A stretch of DNA of 38,114 nt, from contig JBJEKU010000091.1 in the NCBI GenBank assembly GCA_051878795.1, positions 1 through 38,114 on the forward strand. Direction: 5' to 3'. Within the stretch, counting starts at the first letter, position 1. Each line of letters begins with the position of its first letter. Of this stretch, positions 23,456 to 32,190 are shown in pieces. The position numbers and the translations under genes were made by a program. A model generated the notes under the pieces. It was not told where the DNA came from and did not search any database. It worked only from the letters and a program-made list of their open reading frames with translations. Source of the DNA: W1P20-047 sp051878795. Lineage in GTDB: Bacteria; Actinomycetota; Coriobacteriia; Coriobacteriales; Eggerthellaceae.

Positions 23456-24868
23456 GTGCTGGATCCCCGCCTGAATGATGAATTGGAAGCGTACCTGGAC
23501 CGCAATTGGGAGACCATGCTTTCGGAACTGGACCGGTTGGTCCGCATCGAGAGCGTGGAGGACAGGTCCCAGGCCTGCGAGGGCGCGCCCTACGGTCCCG
23601 GGCCCGCACGGGCGCTCGAGGAGGCGCTTGCGCTTTGGGGCTCGTATGGTTTCCAGGCCCACGATTGCGCGGGGCATGTGGGATATGCGGATTGGCCGGG
23701 TGAAAGCCCGGTTCAGATAGGCATCATCGGGCATGTCGACGTAGTGCCTGCCGGGCAGGGCTGGTCCTTCCCTCCATTCCAGGTGACCCGTCGCGATGGC
23801 TTCCTTCTGGGCAGGGGCGTCTCCGACGACAAGGGCCCCATGCTCATGGCGCTCCATGCAGCGCGTTTCTGGATGGAGAAGGGCAGGAAGTTCCCCTATA
23901 CCCTGCGCTTCATCATCGGCAACAACGAAGAAACCGGCATGCATGACCTGGAGTACTACCAGGAGCGCTTCGAGGATCCAGAGCTGCTGTTCTCGCCCGA
24001 TGACGAATTCCCCGTCTGCTACGGTGAAAAGGGCGTCTTCCAGGGTGTGGTGAAGAGCGCTCCGATCGAGACGGGGCGGATCCTGGAGTGGGAAGCAGGC
24101 ATGGCGGTGAATGCGGTTCCCGGCACGGCACGTGCGGTCCTTTCCTGCGCGATCGCGGATTTGGGCGAGATTCCCCCCTGCATCCATGCGACCGAACGGG
24201 AAGACGGCACGGTAGAGCTTTTCGCCTCGGGCGTCCAGGCCCATGCCTCGACGCCCGAAGAGGGGGAAAGCGCCCTTGCCCATCTGGCGGATTTCCTGCT
24301 CCACGAGGGAATCCTCGAAGGGGCCGAGCTCGATTGGATGGAGCTGGTGCATGACGTGTGCTCGAACTTCGACGGGTCGGGTTTGGGCTTGGAATGCGAA
24401 GACGGGGATTTCGGCTCCTTGACCCTGGTAGGCGGGGTTGCCGGCTTTGCGGATGGTCGTTTCACCCAGACCATCGACATCCGCTTCGGAAGCGGGGCCT
24501 CCCCCGAAAGCCTGACCGAAGCAATCGGGGATAGGGCTTCTTGCTGCGGCGCGTGTTTCGAGCTGCTCCATTGCATGCCGCTGTTCGCCCAGGACAAGGA
24601 TGGCGATCTGGTGCAGACCCTTCTGGGGAGCTATCGGGATGTGACCGGGGATATGCAGGAGCCGTTCACGATCGGCGGGGCGACGTACTCGCGTCATTTC
24701 AAGGCGGGCGTGGGCTTCGGCGTCGATGTCCATGGGCAGTCGCGACCTTCCTGGGTGGGCAGCATGCACGCTGCCGACGAGGGGGTTTCCGAAGAAGCCC
24801 TGAAAAACGCCTTCAAGGTGTATGCGGTTGCAATCGAGCGCCTGATGGGCTTGGAAATAGGATCCTAA
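23456..24868 (+). CDS. pepV: M20-family dipeptidase (PepV/Sapep type)
   Basis: This 470-residue zinc dipeptidase cleaves dipeptides in the cytoplasm. The first metal ligands are in GHVDVVPAG, then GRGVSDDKGPM with the bridging Asp, GNNEETGM with the catalytic Glu pair, and SPDDEFPV, as in PepV. The lid domain lies in the middle, and the final His ligand is in the C-terminal half. The start was placed at GTG 23456, five bases after GGAAGGAG; an in-frame ATG at 23393 would overlap the promoter of the tRNA gene. The 251 bases after it hold no gene. Confidence 0.9.
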   Translation: MLDPRLNDELEAYLDRNWETMLSELDRLVRIESVEDRSQACEGAPYGPGPARALEEALALWGSYGFQAHDCAGHVGYADWPGESPVQIGIIGHVDVVPAGQGWSFPPFQVTRRDGFLLGRGVSDDKGPMLMALHAARFWMEKGRKFPYTLRFIIGNNEETGMHDLEYYQERFEDPELLFSPDDEFPVCYGEKGVFQGVVKSAPIETGRILEWEAGMAVNAVPGTARAVLSCAIADLGEIPPCIHATEREDGTVELFASGVQAHASTPEEGESALAHLADFLLHEGILEGAELDWMELVHDVCSNFDGSGLGLECEDGDFGSLTLVGGVAGFADGRFTQTIDIRFGSGASPESLTEAIGDRASCCGACFELLHCMPLFAQDKDGDLVQTLLGSYRDVTGDMQEPFTIGGATYSRHFKAGVGFGVDVHGQSRPSWVGSMHAADEGVSEEALKNAFKVYAVAIERLMGLEIGS

Positions 24869-25072
24869 GGTCGGTTTCGGTGCTTTCCATGTTCTGCTTC
24901 GGGCGGAATACGGACCGTTGCGTTCGCAATCGGTTCGAGGTGCCAGGGGATCGGATCCGAAAGGCGGGCCTGCTGGTTTTTTCCCAGACGGTAACGCGAG
25001 AATGCGCATTTGGAAACGGATTGTTGCATTCGCGGATTTCTTCTGAGTTCATCGGAGACGCTATCGGTTACT

Positions 25073-25081
25073 TGCTAGAAT
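25073..25081 (+). promoter_or_regulatory. Extended -10 promoter element before the L,D-transpeptidase gene
   Basis: TGCTAGAAT at 25073-25081 is the same nine-base word as the one before amidinotransferase copy 2. It lies 38 bases from the ATG. Confidence 0.4.
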
Positions 25082-25119
25082 GTTCGGTCGGAGAAGGCCG
25101 CGTTCAGTAAAGAAGAGAA

Positions 25120-26931
25120 ATGATCAGACGAAACAAGATACAGGGTAAGCATGCTGCTCATGCGAAGAAGGTAGTAACGGCGAAGGCAGGGGAAGAAAAG
25201 ATCGTTTCCCCAGGTCGTGCTGTGGAAAATAGCGAAGATCCGCAGGATGGCGATCCGTCGCCTGCCGAACCCGAAAGCCTTTTCACCGAGCTTCCGAAAA
25301 TCGAGGTTCAAAAGCCTGCGGGTTTCTCGGTGCCTGCGGTGGATGTTCCCGTTTCCAACGAGGGAGAGACCGTCCGCATGGATTACGTCCCTGCGCAGGG
25401 TCCCCAAAAAACCGCCGTGCATCCTTCGCTTGCGGACATCCCCCCTGTCTTCCCGCAGGATGCGTCCTTCCAGTCGCCTGAATGGAGTCCTATCGAGCCC
25501 GAAAAGCAGCGCGAGCCCATCGATAAGAAGAAGCTCGGCATCGTCCTGGGTTCCGTTTTCGGCGTGCTTCTGCTCATCTACCTGATCGGTATGGTGGTGT
25601 TCAGCGGCCGCTTCTATCCCAACACCGAAATCGGCGGCGAGGACATTTCCATGCAGACTATCGCCGACGCTGCGAATACCGTCGATGGAATCGCATCCGG
25701 CTATTCCATCGAAGTCAAGGGCCAGGGCCTGGACTTCACCGTGTCCTCCGAGGAAATGGGCATAGACATCGATGGATCGAAGGTCGCAAGCGACGCGCAT
25801 GCGAAGGTGCCCTCGTGGGGTTGGCCCGTCTACGTGCTCAAGCATAACGACCTTTCCGATTGCCTGGCTGCGCAGTACAACGAGGGCGGTCTGAAGGAAA
25901 TCGTGGATGCGAAGGTGGAGGAATGGAACGCAAATGCGTCCGATCCCACCGATGCGACCATCGCATACAACTCCGATTCCAAGAAGTTCGAAGTGGTCCC
26001 CGAAGCGACGGGTGAGAAACTCGACGCTGCGGCAGTGCTCGAAGTGGTGGACGAAGCCGCCCTCGAGATGGAGCCCCAGGTTGAAATCGGCGAAGACCAG
26101 CTTCTGCAACCCGCCGTCCTGAAAGACGACGAGCGCCTGGCCAAGGCGGTCGAAGATGCGAATGGCTATATCTCCGCGGATATCAAGGTGAAGATGGACG
26201 GCAACGATGCAGGAACCATCAACGGGGATCAGATCTCCCAGTGGGTTACCCTCGATGGCGATCTGAACGCAAGCTTCGACGAGGAGGCGATGGACGCCTG
26301 GCTGACCGACTTCGGCAACAGTCTCGATACCGTGGGCAGCGAGCGTACCTATACCCGTCCCGACGGCAAGGAAGTGACCGTCGAAGGCGGCACCTACGGC
26401 TGGGAAGTGGATAGCGTAGCTTTGGTAGATGCCGTCCGCGATGCGATTGTGAACGGTACCCAGGGAGAAATCGATGTACCCGTAATCGCCTCTGGCGTGT
26501 ACTACAACGCGGAAAGCGGCGTTGACTGGGCGGACTACCTGGACGTCGACCTGAGCGAGCAGCATGCCCGCTACATCACCGAATCCGGCGAAGTCATCTG
26601 GGAAAGCGACGTGGTGACGGGCACTCCCGACGGCGTGCACGATACCCCCACGGGTGTATGGACGCTTTTCAGCATGGAAAGCCCTGCAACCCTGAAGGGC
26701 GATATCCAGGTTGCGACCGGCCAACCGGAATACGAGACCCAAGTGCAGTATTGGATGCCCTTCACTTATTCCGGTTGCGGCTTCCATGACGCAACCTGGC
26801 AGCCTGCCTTCGGAGGCAGCCTGTACTCGCAGGGCTACGGTTCCCACGGTTGCGTGAACCTTCCCTACGATGCCGCAGCTTCACTGTTCGAGAAGGCATC
26901 GGTGGGCTTGCCTGTCGTGGTCCACTGGTAA
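25120..26931 (+). CDS. L,D-transpeptidase (YkuD) with peptidoglycan-binding-type domain
   Basis: This 603-residue cell-wall enzyme makes 3-3 peptide cross-links or anchors proteins to peptidoglycan. A charged, Pro-rich cytoplasmic part of about 135 residues comes first, then one membrane segment (about 139-161). A long extracellular region follows with sequence like the putative peptidoglycan-binding domains that often precede YkuD (around residues 175-330). The catalytic domain is at the end, with the HxxxxxxSHGCVNL signature: His576 and the nucleophile Cys578. AAAGAAGAGAAATG is the translation start context. It stands alone and ends in a good terminator. Confidence 0.92.
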   Translation: MIRRNKIQGKHAAHAKKVVTAKAGEEKIVSPGRAVENSEDPQDGDPSPAEPESLFTELPKIEVQKPAGFSVPAVDVPVSNEGETVRMDYVPAQGPQKTAVHPSLADIPPVFPQDASFQSPEWSPIEPEKQREPIDKKKLGIVLGSVFGVLLLIYLIGMVVFSGRFYPNTEIGGEDISMQTIADAANTVDGIASGYSIEVKGQGLDFTVSSEEMGIDIDGSKVASDAHAKVPSWGWPVYVLKHNDLSDCLAAQYNEGGLKEIVDAKVEEWNANASDPTDATIAYNSDSKKFEVVPEATGEKLDAAAVLEVVDEAALEMEPQVEIGEDQLLQPAVLKDDERLAKAVEDANGYISADIKVKMDGNDAGTINGDQISQWVTLDGDLNASFDEEAMDAWLTDFGNSLDTVGSERTYTRPDGKEVTVEGGTYGWEVDSVALVDAVRDAIVNGTQGEIDVPVIASGVYYNAESGVDWADYLDVDLSEQHARYITESGEVIWESDVVTGTPDGVHDTPTGVWTLFSMESPATLKGDIQVATGQPEYETQVQYWMPFTYSGCGFHDATWQPAFGGSLYSQGYGSHGCVNLPYDAAASLFEKASVGLPVVVHW

Positions 26932-26964
26932 GCGGATCCCGCAAGAAGGAAAACGATGCAAAGG

Positions 26965-26993
26965 AGCGCTCGCTGTAAGGCGGGCGCTTTTTT
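26965..26993 (+). terminator. Rho-independent terminator after the L,D-transpeptidase gene
   Basis: AGCGCTCGC (26965-26973) pairs with GCGGGCGCT (26980-26988) through nine pairs, with one G-U, followed by six T residues. Confidence 0.88.
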
Positions 26994-27362
26994 GCTGCCG
27001 GGGTCCGTTGTCCGCGAAGCCTTCCAAAGGGGGCGCTTGCATTCGGAAATCCTGCTGGGATCGGGTTGTCCCCAGATGCTCGCGATCGATGGGCAGATTT
27101 GCAAAAACCCTGTTCAGATGCCTATACGCAGAATGCACGATGGGGACGATCCGGGAAAATCAGCAGAAATACCCTCCTTGCACTATAGACATGCGGTCGA
27201 ATTCGGGGCATTCTCTACGCTTGCGGCAGGGCGGAAATGCGCCTGCCTTGGTGTGCCGGAGCGTTCGATCAGGCAGCCTTGGAACCATGTCGCTTTCGGG
27301 CAGCTTGCGCGTGCAAGAAGGCGCATCGCCCGGGATAGGAAACGTAAGAAAGGACCAAGCCC
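26994..27362 (+). other. Gene-free spacer before tatA
   Basis: No convincing gene is seen in these 369 bases; the open frames lack ribosome binding sites and family-like sequence. A possible promoter is TTGCAA (27099-27104) and TATACG (27123-27128), 18 bases apart. It would leave a leader of over 200 bases before tatA. Confidence 0.4.
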
Positions 27363-27656
27363 ATGAAATTCGGCGGAATCGGTGTTCCCGAGCTTCTCAT
27401 CATCCTCGCAGTAGTCCTGCTCATCTTCGGGCCCAAGAACCTCCCTAAGTTGGGTTCTGCCATCGGCAGGACGGTGAAGAACCTGCGCGAGGGCATGAAC
27501 AGCGCCCCCGACATCGAAATCGACGAAGACGACAAGAAGCCCGAAAAGGACGCCGACGAAGCGGAAGAGGCCGAAGAAGAGCCCGAGCGCAAGGTCGTGA
27601 AGCGTCGCAAGAAGAAGGCGGCAGAAGAGCCCGCGGAAGAGGGAGAGGAAGAGTAG
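27363..27656 (+). CDS. tatA: Sec-independent translocase subunit TatA
   Basis: This 97-residue protein forms the pore-like part of the twin-arginine export system for folded proteins. It has one short membrane helix at the N-terminus (VPELLIILAVVLLIFGPKNL), the typical hinge FGPKNLPKLG, and an amphipathic helix GSAIGRTVKNLREGM. The C-terminal half is a highly charged Glu/Lys/Asp tail. AAGAAAGGA lies upstream of ATG 27363. No tatC is next to it. A terminator follows directly. Confidence 0.93.
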   Translation: MKFGGIGVPELLIILAVVLLIFGPKNLPKLGSAIGRTVKNLREGMNSAPDIEIDEDDKKPEKDADEAEEAEEEPERKVVKRRKKKAAEEPAEEGEEE

Positions 27657-27683
27657 TTCCTTCGGCCTGTTTGCGGATTACCG

Positions 27684-27710
27684 AGCACCGTCTCCATGGC
27701 GGTGCTTTTT
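27684..27710 (+). terminator. Rho-independent terminator after tatA
   Basis: AGCACCG (27684-27690) pairs with CGGTGCT (27700-27706) and is followed by T residues to 27710. Confidence 0.82.
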
Positions 27711-27802
27711 CTGTTTGGGCGTATGATGCCCATGCGGCGGTTGCGGGCGTTTCCCGTCCGTCTGCTACCATGTGCCGAAGACGTGATGGAAGGAGATGGA
27801 CG

Positions 27803-29179
27803 ATGGCGGACCAGAAGCTGCCGCTTGACGGGCTTTCGTTCAGGCGAATCGTGGGCTTTGCCTGTAGCCAGTCCTTCGTCATCTCGGTCTTCCACTTGGG
27901 AATGGGGCTTGCCGGGGAGGGTGCCTTCCCGGGTGCTTCGATCGGAGGACGCGATCTGATCTGCGCACTCGCCTTCCTGTTCGCGGGTTTCATCCTGCTT
28001 TTGAGGCTGCCGGAGAAGGCTCGTTTCGCAGTGCTTTCCCGGCCTGCGCTCGTATTCGGGGGCGCATTGATGGCAGCGGCGTTCCTCTGTCCTGCAGGTC
28101 TGCCGCAAGCCGTGCGCATCGGCGCCGATTGCGTGCTCGGGGCGTGCTGCTCGCTGCAGATCGCGGCATGGGGCAGGTCGTTCGGCGCCTTGGAGACCGA
28201 GGGCTTCCTTGTCGAGGTGCTGGCGGGTTTTCTGCTCGGAGCCCTGCTCTGCCTGCTTTTCTCGTTGTCGTCGCAATCCGGGACCCTCATGCTGATGGCT
28301 GTCTTCCCGATTGCGAGTGCGGTCTGGATCGACGGCCCGCAGGAGCCTGGCGTCTGCCCGGTTCCGGTATCGGAAGACCTTGCAATCGCCCAGATGCTTT
28401 CCGTGAAGGTGATGTGCGGTACCTTCTGCTTCGGTCTCTCCATGGGCTTGATCGGCGGTGTTTCCTCTACGGGGGATTGGCCGGATGGCCTGCTTTCCGC
28501 GCTCCTGTTTGCCGCCTTCCTTGTGGGGACGCTTTCGATCGTGCTGTCCGACGGTTTCGGAAAGGGCGATTCGCTGAATAAATCCTATCGGCTTTCGGTA
28601 TTCCTGTTCCTCGCAGGCATTCTTGCCGTCTCTCTTTCCGGAAGGGGCGAATTCCCCGTCGAAGGCGACGATGTGATGCTTGCCGGTTTCCTCGGCTTGC
28701 AGGCGATATTGGCCTGCCTGTTCCTGACGGTTTCCAGGCTTTGCAAGGCGGATGGGGCGGTTGCATTCGCGAGCGGTTTCGCCTGCCTGTTCGGAGGGCA
28801 GGCGGCAGGGCTGGTTGTTTCCACGGGTGCGCTTCCCGCGTTGGCGGCGCCTTCGTACCTGCCTATCGTCTTCGCGGGCTTGATTGCGCTGGCGGCATGC
28901 ATCTTCCTGTTCACGGAACGCGACTTCGACAGCATTTCCAAGACGGTTGCGGAAGACGACCGCTTCGAGGCATCATGCGCATCGATTGCTGCCGATTTCG
29001 GCCTTTCGAAGCGAGAGGCGCAGGTGCTGCCGCTTGTGCTCCGCGGCCGCACGAGCAGCCGCATCGCCGAGGAGCTGGGTATTTCCAAGAGCACGGTCGA
29101 CACCCATCTGCGCCACATCTATTCGAAGTGCGGCGTATCGGGAAAGCAGGGGCTCATTGACCTGAGGGAAGGGAGATAG
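27803..29179 (+). CDS. LuxR-family regulator with multi-span membrane N-terminal half
   Basis: This 458-residue protein has about twelve hydrophobic segments in its first 375 residues, then a LuxR-type helix-turn-helix at about 395-455 (LSKREAQVLPLVLRGRTSSRIAEELG and STVDTHLRHIYSKCG, read in two parts). Proteins of this layout are common in Eggerthellaceae and usually act as one-component membrane regulators of nearby metabolic genes; the ligand is unknown. Start ATG 27803 follows GGAAGGAG. The MobB-MobA gene begins one base after its stop, so they may be co-transcribed, although a link to molybdenum is not shown. Confidence 0.87.
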   Translation: MADQKLPLDGLSFRRIVGFACSQSFVISVFHLGMGLAGEGAFPGASIGGRDLICALAFLFAGFILLLRLPEKARFAVLSRPALVFGGALMAAAFLCPAGLPQAVRIGADCVLGACCSLQIAAWGRSFGALETEGFLVEVLAGFLLGALLCLLFSLSSQSGTLMLMAVFPIASAVWIDGPQEPGVCPVPVSEDLAIAQMLSVKVMCGTFCFGLSMGLIGGVSSTGDWPDGLLSALLFAAFLVGTLSIVLSDGFGKGDSLNKSYRLSVFLFLAGILAVSLSGRGEFPVEGDDVMLAGFLGLQAILACLFLTVSRLCKADGAVAFASGFACLFGGQAAGLVVSTGALPALAAPSYLPIVFAGLIALAACIFLFTERDFDSISKTVAEDDRFEASCASIAADFGLSKREAQVLPLVLRGRTSSRIAEELGISKSTVDTHLRHIYSKCGVSGKQGLIDLREGR

Positions 29180-29180
29180 C

Positions 29181-30455
29181 ATGCCGGGGATGCTTCCCAG
29201 CCCTGCCGTCTCGGTGATAGGCAGGCATAATTCCGGGAAGACCACGCTTGTGGAGAGGCTGATCGCGTATCTGAGCGCCCAGGGGCTCGACGTGGGCAGC
29301 GTGAAGCACCACGGGCATCCGGGGTTCGAGATAGATATCCCGGGGAAGGATTCCTACCGCCATCGCCAGGCCGGGGCGACGGAGACCTGGATTGCTGCGC
29401 CGGGCAGGCTTGCGATGGTCAAGGACATCGACGGGGATCCCGATTGCCTGCGGATCGTCGACGGGATGCCGGGCCATGACATCGTGATCGTGGAAGGCTA
29501 TCGGCTTGCCGGCTTGCCCGCAATCGAGGTGATGCGGCAGGAAAACGACCGGGATCTGGAAGTGGCCCGGGCCTTCTACGAGGCATCGGTCTCGGGCATT
29601 CCCTTGAGCTGCGACATCCTGCAGTCGCTTCGCCGCAAGGGAGGTGCGCCTGCGGGTTTCGCCGACGGTAGGGGGGATCTTGCCGAGAAGATGCCCGGGA
29701 GCAGGACCGTTGCCATCGCAAGCGACATTACGCTTGCGCGCCGGGCTGCTGCAAACTACGGTATCCCGTGCTTCGATATCGACGATATCGGCGGGATCGC
29801 GGGTTTCTTGAGGGAGCACTATGCCCGTCCCCGCCTGAGCGTTGCGATACAGGCGGGCGGTGAAAGCCGCAGGATGGGACAGAGCAAGGCCCTGGTGGAC
29901 TTTCTGGGAAGGCCTCTCATCATGCGCGTAATCGAGCGGGTGGCTCCGGTTGCGGACGAGATCGTCATCACCACCAACGAAGGAGAGCGACTGAGTTTCC
30001 TCTACGATTCCTACCCCCATCTGGATATCCGCCTGGTGCCCGACGAATGCGACGCGCGCGGCGCGCTTCCAGGCCTGTTGACGGCATTTCGGGCGGCGCG
30101 TTTCCCGCTTGTCGCCGTGGTTGCTTGCGACATGGCGTTCGTCTCGGCGGATCTGATTGCGAGGGAATACGGTATGCTTCGCGATTCGCGGGACGATGTC
30201 TGCATCCCTTGCGACGGGGACGCGATCGAGCCCTTCCATGCCCTCTATCGGCGCGAAACCTGCCTTACGGTGTGCGAGCGGGCGGTTTCCCAAGGCCGTA
30301 TGCGCCCGCGTTCGCTTCTCGACGGGCTCCAGGTCGCGACGATCGATCGGGCTCCGTTCGTGGCGGCCAACCCGCGCACCCATTGCTTCGTGAATGCGAA
30401 TACGCCCGAAGAACTTGCCGCAATCGAGGGGCTTGCGCGGGAAACGGACCGTTAG
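29181..30455 (+). CDS. mobA: Fused MobB-MobA molybdenum cofactor protein
   Basis: This 424-residue protein joins two molybdenum-cofactor activities. Residues about 8-170 are MobB, a GTP-binding protein with the loop GRHNSGKTTL and VKHHGHPGFEID, followed by the EGYR motif. Residues about 215-424 are MobA, which adds GMP to molybdopterin to give the guanine dinucleotide form; it has IQAGGESRRMGQSKAL and VACDMAFVS. The fusion suits an organism with many molybdopterin oxidoreductases, as is usual in Eggerthellaceae. The start ATG 29181 overlaps the region of the regulator stop. Confidence 0.9.
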   Translation: MPGMLPSPAVSVIGRHNSGKTTLVERLIAYLSAQGLDVGSVKHHGHPGFEIDIPGKDSYRHRQAGATETWIAAPGRLAMVKDIDGDPDCLRIVDGMPGHDIVIVEGYRLAGLPAIEVMRQENDRDLEVARAFYEASVSGIPLSCDILQSLRRKGGAPAGFADGRGDLAEKMPGSRTVAIASDITLARRAAANYGIPCFDIDDIGGIAGFLREHYARPRLSVAIQAGGESRRMGQSKALVDFLGRPLIMRVIERVAPVADEIVITTNEGERLSFLYDSYPHLDIRLVPDECDARGALPGLLTAFRAARFPLVAVVACDMAFVSADLIAREYGMLRDSRDDVCIPCDGDAIEPFHALYRRETCLTVCERAVSQGRMRPRSLLDGLQVATIDRAPFVAANPRTHCFVNANTPEELAAIEGLARETDR

Positions 30456-30519
30456 TGCCCCTTTTGCCCTGATGGCCTGCAAGAGGCCTCCCTTTCGCGG
30501 AACGTGCGTGCGGCTTTCT

Positions 30520-30608
30520 GGTACAATATTCCAGCGCTCTACCTTGGTAAAGCGCATCCAGGAGGGAATAGGGGCGCAGGGTGCGCCCATGACGAAAGGA
30601 AAAGGGAA
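30520..30608 (+). promoter_or_regulatory. Extended -10 and hairpin-rich leader of the amino-acid ABC operon
   Basis: TGGTACAAT at 30519-30527 is an extended -10 element. The leader contains an interrupted inverted repeat, GCGCT (30534-30538) with AGCGC near 30551-30555, and a seven-pair hairpin, GGGCGCA (30572-30578) with TGCGCCC (30582-30588), just before the AAAGGA ribosome binding site. Confidence 0.4.
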
Positions 30609-31445
30609 ATGAAAAAGAAGCTCATGCTCGCGCTCGGCTGCGCGTGCGCGCTGTGTCTCGGCGTATTCGCCCTGGCGGGTTGCTCTTCCTCTTCTTCTTC
30701 CGAAACGGAAGCTTCTGGCGATCAGCTCGTCGTCGAAGAGGGTATGGATTTCATCGTTGGTTTCGACCAGGACTATCCTCCCTATGGCTTTGTCGGCGAT
30801 GACGGCGAATACACCGGCTTCGATCTGGATCTGGCCAAGGAAGTCTGCGAGCGCAATGGCTGGAACTTCGTCGCCCAGCCCATCAACTGGGACGCCAAGG
30901 ATGGCGAGCTGAACGGCGGCGCCATCACCTGCATCTGGAACGGCTTCACCCGTGAAGGCCGCGAAGACCAGTACACCTTCTCCAACGACTACATGCGCAA
31001 TGCGCAGGTTATCGTGGTAAAGGCCGATAGCGACATCAAGTCCCTCGACGACCTGGCAGGCAAGAGCGTTGTCACCCAGGTAGACTCCGCTGCTTTGGAA
31101 GTTCTTGAAGGCGACCAGGCAGAACTGGCTGCGACCTTCGGCTCTCTGGAAGAGCAGTCCGAATACAACACCGTTTTCATGCAGCTGGAATCCGGTGCGA
31201 TCGACGCGGTTGCCTGCGACCTGTCCATCGCCCAGTATCAGATGTCCGCTAAGCCCGACGCATACATCATGCTCGACGAAACCCTGTCCGAAGAGCACTA
31301 TGCGGTAGGCTTCAAGCAGGGCAACACCGACCTGGCAGATGCGGTCAACGCAACCCTGGCGGAGATGAAGGAAGACGGCACCATCGAGAAGCTGTGCGAT
31401 AAGTACGCTGAGTACGGCATTTCCTACGAGAACGTCGTTCTGTAG
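30609..31445 (+). CDS. Amino-acid ABC transporter substrate-binding lipoprotein
   Basis: This 278-residue protein belongs to family 3 of solute-binding proteins. A lipoprotein signal peptide ends in LAGC with Cys25, followed by a Ser-rich linker. The core shows VGFDQDYPPYGF, TGFDLDLAKEV and FSNDYMRNAQVIVVK, typical for binding of polar amino acids such as glutamine, arginine, histidine or cystine. The start at ATG 30609 follows GGAAAAGGGA; the longer frame upstream is not likely. It heads a three-gene operon with permease and ATPase. The exact amino acid is not certain. Confidence 0.92.
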   Translation: MKKKLMLALGCACALCLGVFALAGCSSSSSSETEASGDQLVVEEGMDFIVGFDQDYPPYGFVGDDGEYTGFDLDLAKEVCERNGWNFVAQPINWDAKDGELNGGAITCIWNGFTREGREDQYTFSNDYMRNAQVIVVKADSDIKSLDDLAGKSVVTQVDSAALEVLEGDQAELAATFGSLEEQSEYNTVFMQLESGAIDAVACDLSIAQYQMSAKPDAYIMLDETLSEEHYAVGFKQGNTDLADAVNATLAEMKEDGTIEKLCDKYAEYGISYENVVL

Positions 31446-31476
31446 GGAATGGCAACACCAACCGATTTGTTGTAAT

Positions 31477-31505
31477 GACTGCGGGCGGCCCTGTCGCCCG
31501 CAGTC
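31477..31505 (+). promoter_or_regulatory. Hairpin between the binding protein and permease genes
   Basis: GACTGCGGGCG (31477-31487) pairs perfectly with CGCCCGCAGTC (31495-31505). It has no real T tract, and it fits a partial terminator or message-stabilising structure that lets the binding protein be made in excess over the permease. Confidence 0.6.
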
Positions 31506-31526
31506 TTGTGCGAGGTAAGGAATCCA

Positions 31527-32180
31527 ATGACGCTAGCAACCATGCTGGGAATGCTGGGCGAGGGCTTCATCATGACCCTGAAGATCTTCGCTCTGACCCT
31601 GTTGGGGTCGATGCCCTTGGGCATCCTCATCGCCTTGGGACGCATGAGCAAGGTCAAGCCCGTCCAGCTTCTCTTCCAGGCGTATATCTCCATCATGCGC
31701 GGCACTCCGCTCATGCTGCAGATGTTCGCGATCTACTTCGCCCCGTACTACGTGTTCGGTATCGAGCTTTCCCCTTCCTCCAAGTTCAACGCGACCATCG
31801 TCGCCTTCATATTGAACTATGCCGCGTACTTCGCAGAGATCTACCGCGGCGGTATCCAGTCCATTCCCCGCGGCCAGTACGAGGCCGCGAATGTGCTGGG
31901 CTATTCCAATGTCCAGACCTTCATGAAAATCGTCCTTCCCCAGGTGTTCAAGCGCATCCTGCCCGCAACCTGCAACGAGATCGTCACCCTGGTGAAGGAC
32001 ACCTCGCTTGCCTTCTCCATCGGCGTTGCGGAGATGTTCTCTTCGGCGAAGGCGCTCGTCGCCTCCCAGGTGACCATGACACCCTTCCTGTTCGCTGCTG
32101 CCTTCTACTGGGTCTTCTGCCTGCTGATCGAGATCGTCATGGGCAAGATCGAAAAGAAGCTCGACTACTACCATGATTAA
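31527..32180 (+). CDS. Amino-acid ABC transporter permease (His/Glu/Gln/Arg type)
   Basis: This 217-residue inner-membrane subunit has about five membrane segments. It shows the family features YISIMRGTPLMLQMF near the N-terminal side and the coupling EAA-like loop EAANVLGYSNVQTFMKIVLPQ (in two parts) in the centre. It forms the channel for the binding protein encoded just upstream. Start ATG 31527 follows GAGGTAAGG. Its stop overlaps the ribosome binding site of the ATPase gene. Confidence 0.92.
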   Translation: MTLATMLGMLGEGFIMTLKIFALTLLGSMPLGILIALGRMSKVKPVQLLFQAYISIMRGTPLMLQMFAIYFAPYYVFGIELSPSSKFNATIVAFILNYAAYFAEIYRGGIQSIPRGQYEAANVLGYSNVQTFMKIVLPQVFKRILPATCNEIVTLVKDTSLAFSIGVAEMFSSAKALVASQVTMTPFLFAAAFYWVFCLLIEIVMGKIEKKLDYYHD

Positions 32181-32190
32181 GGAGGCAACC

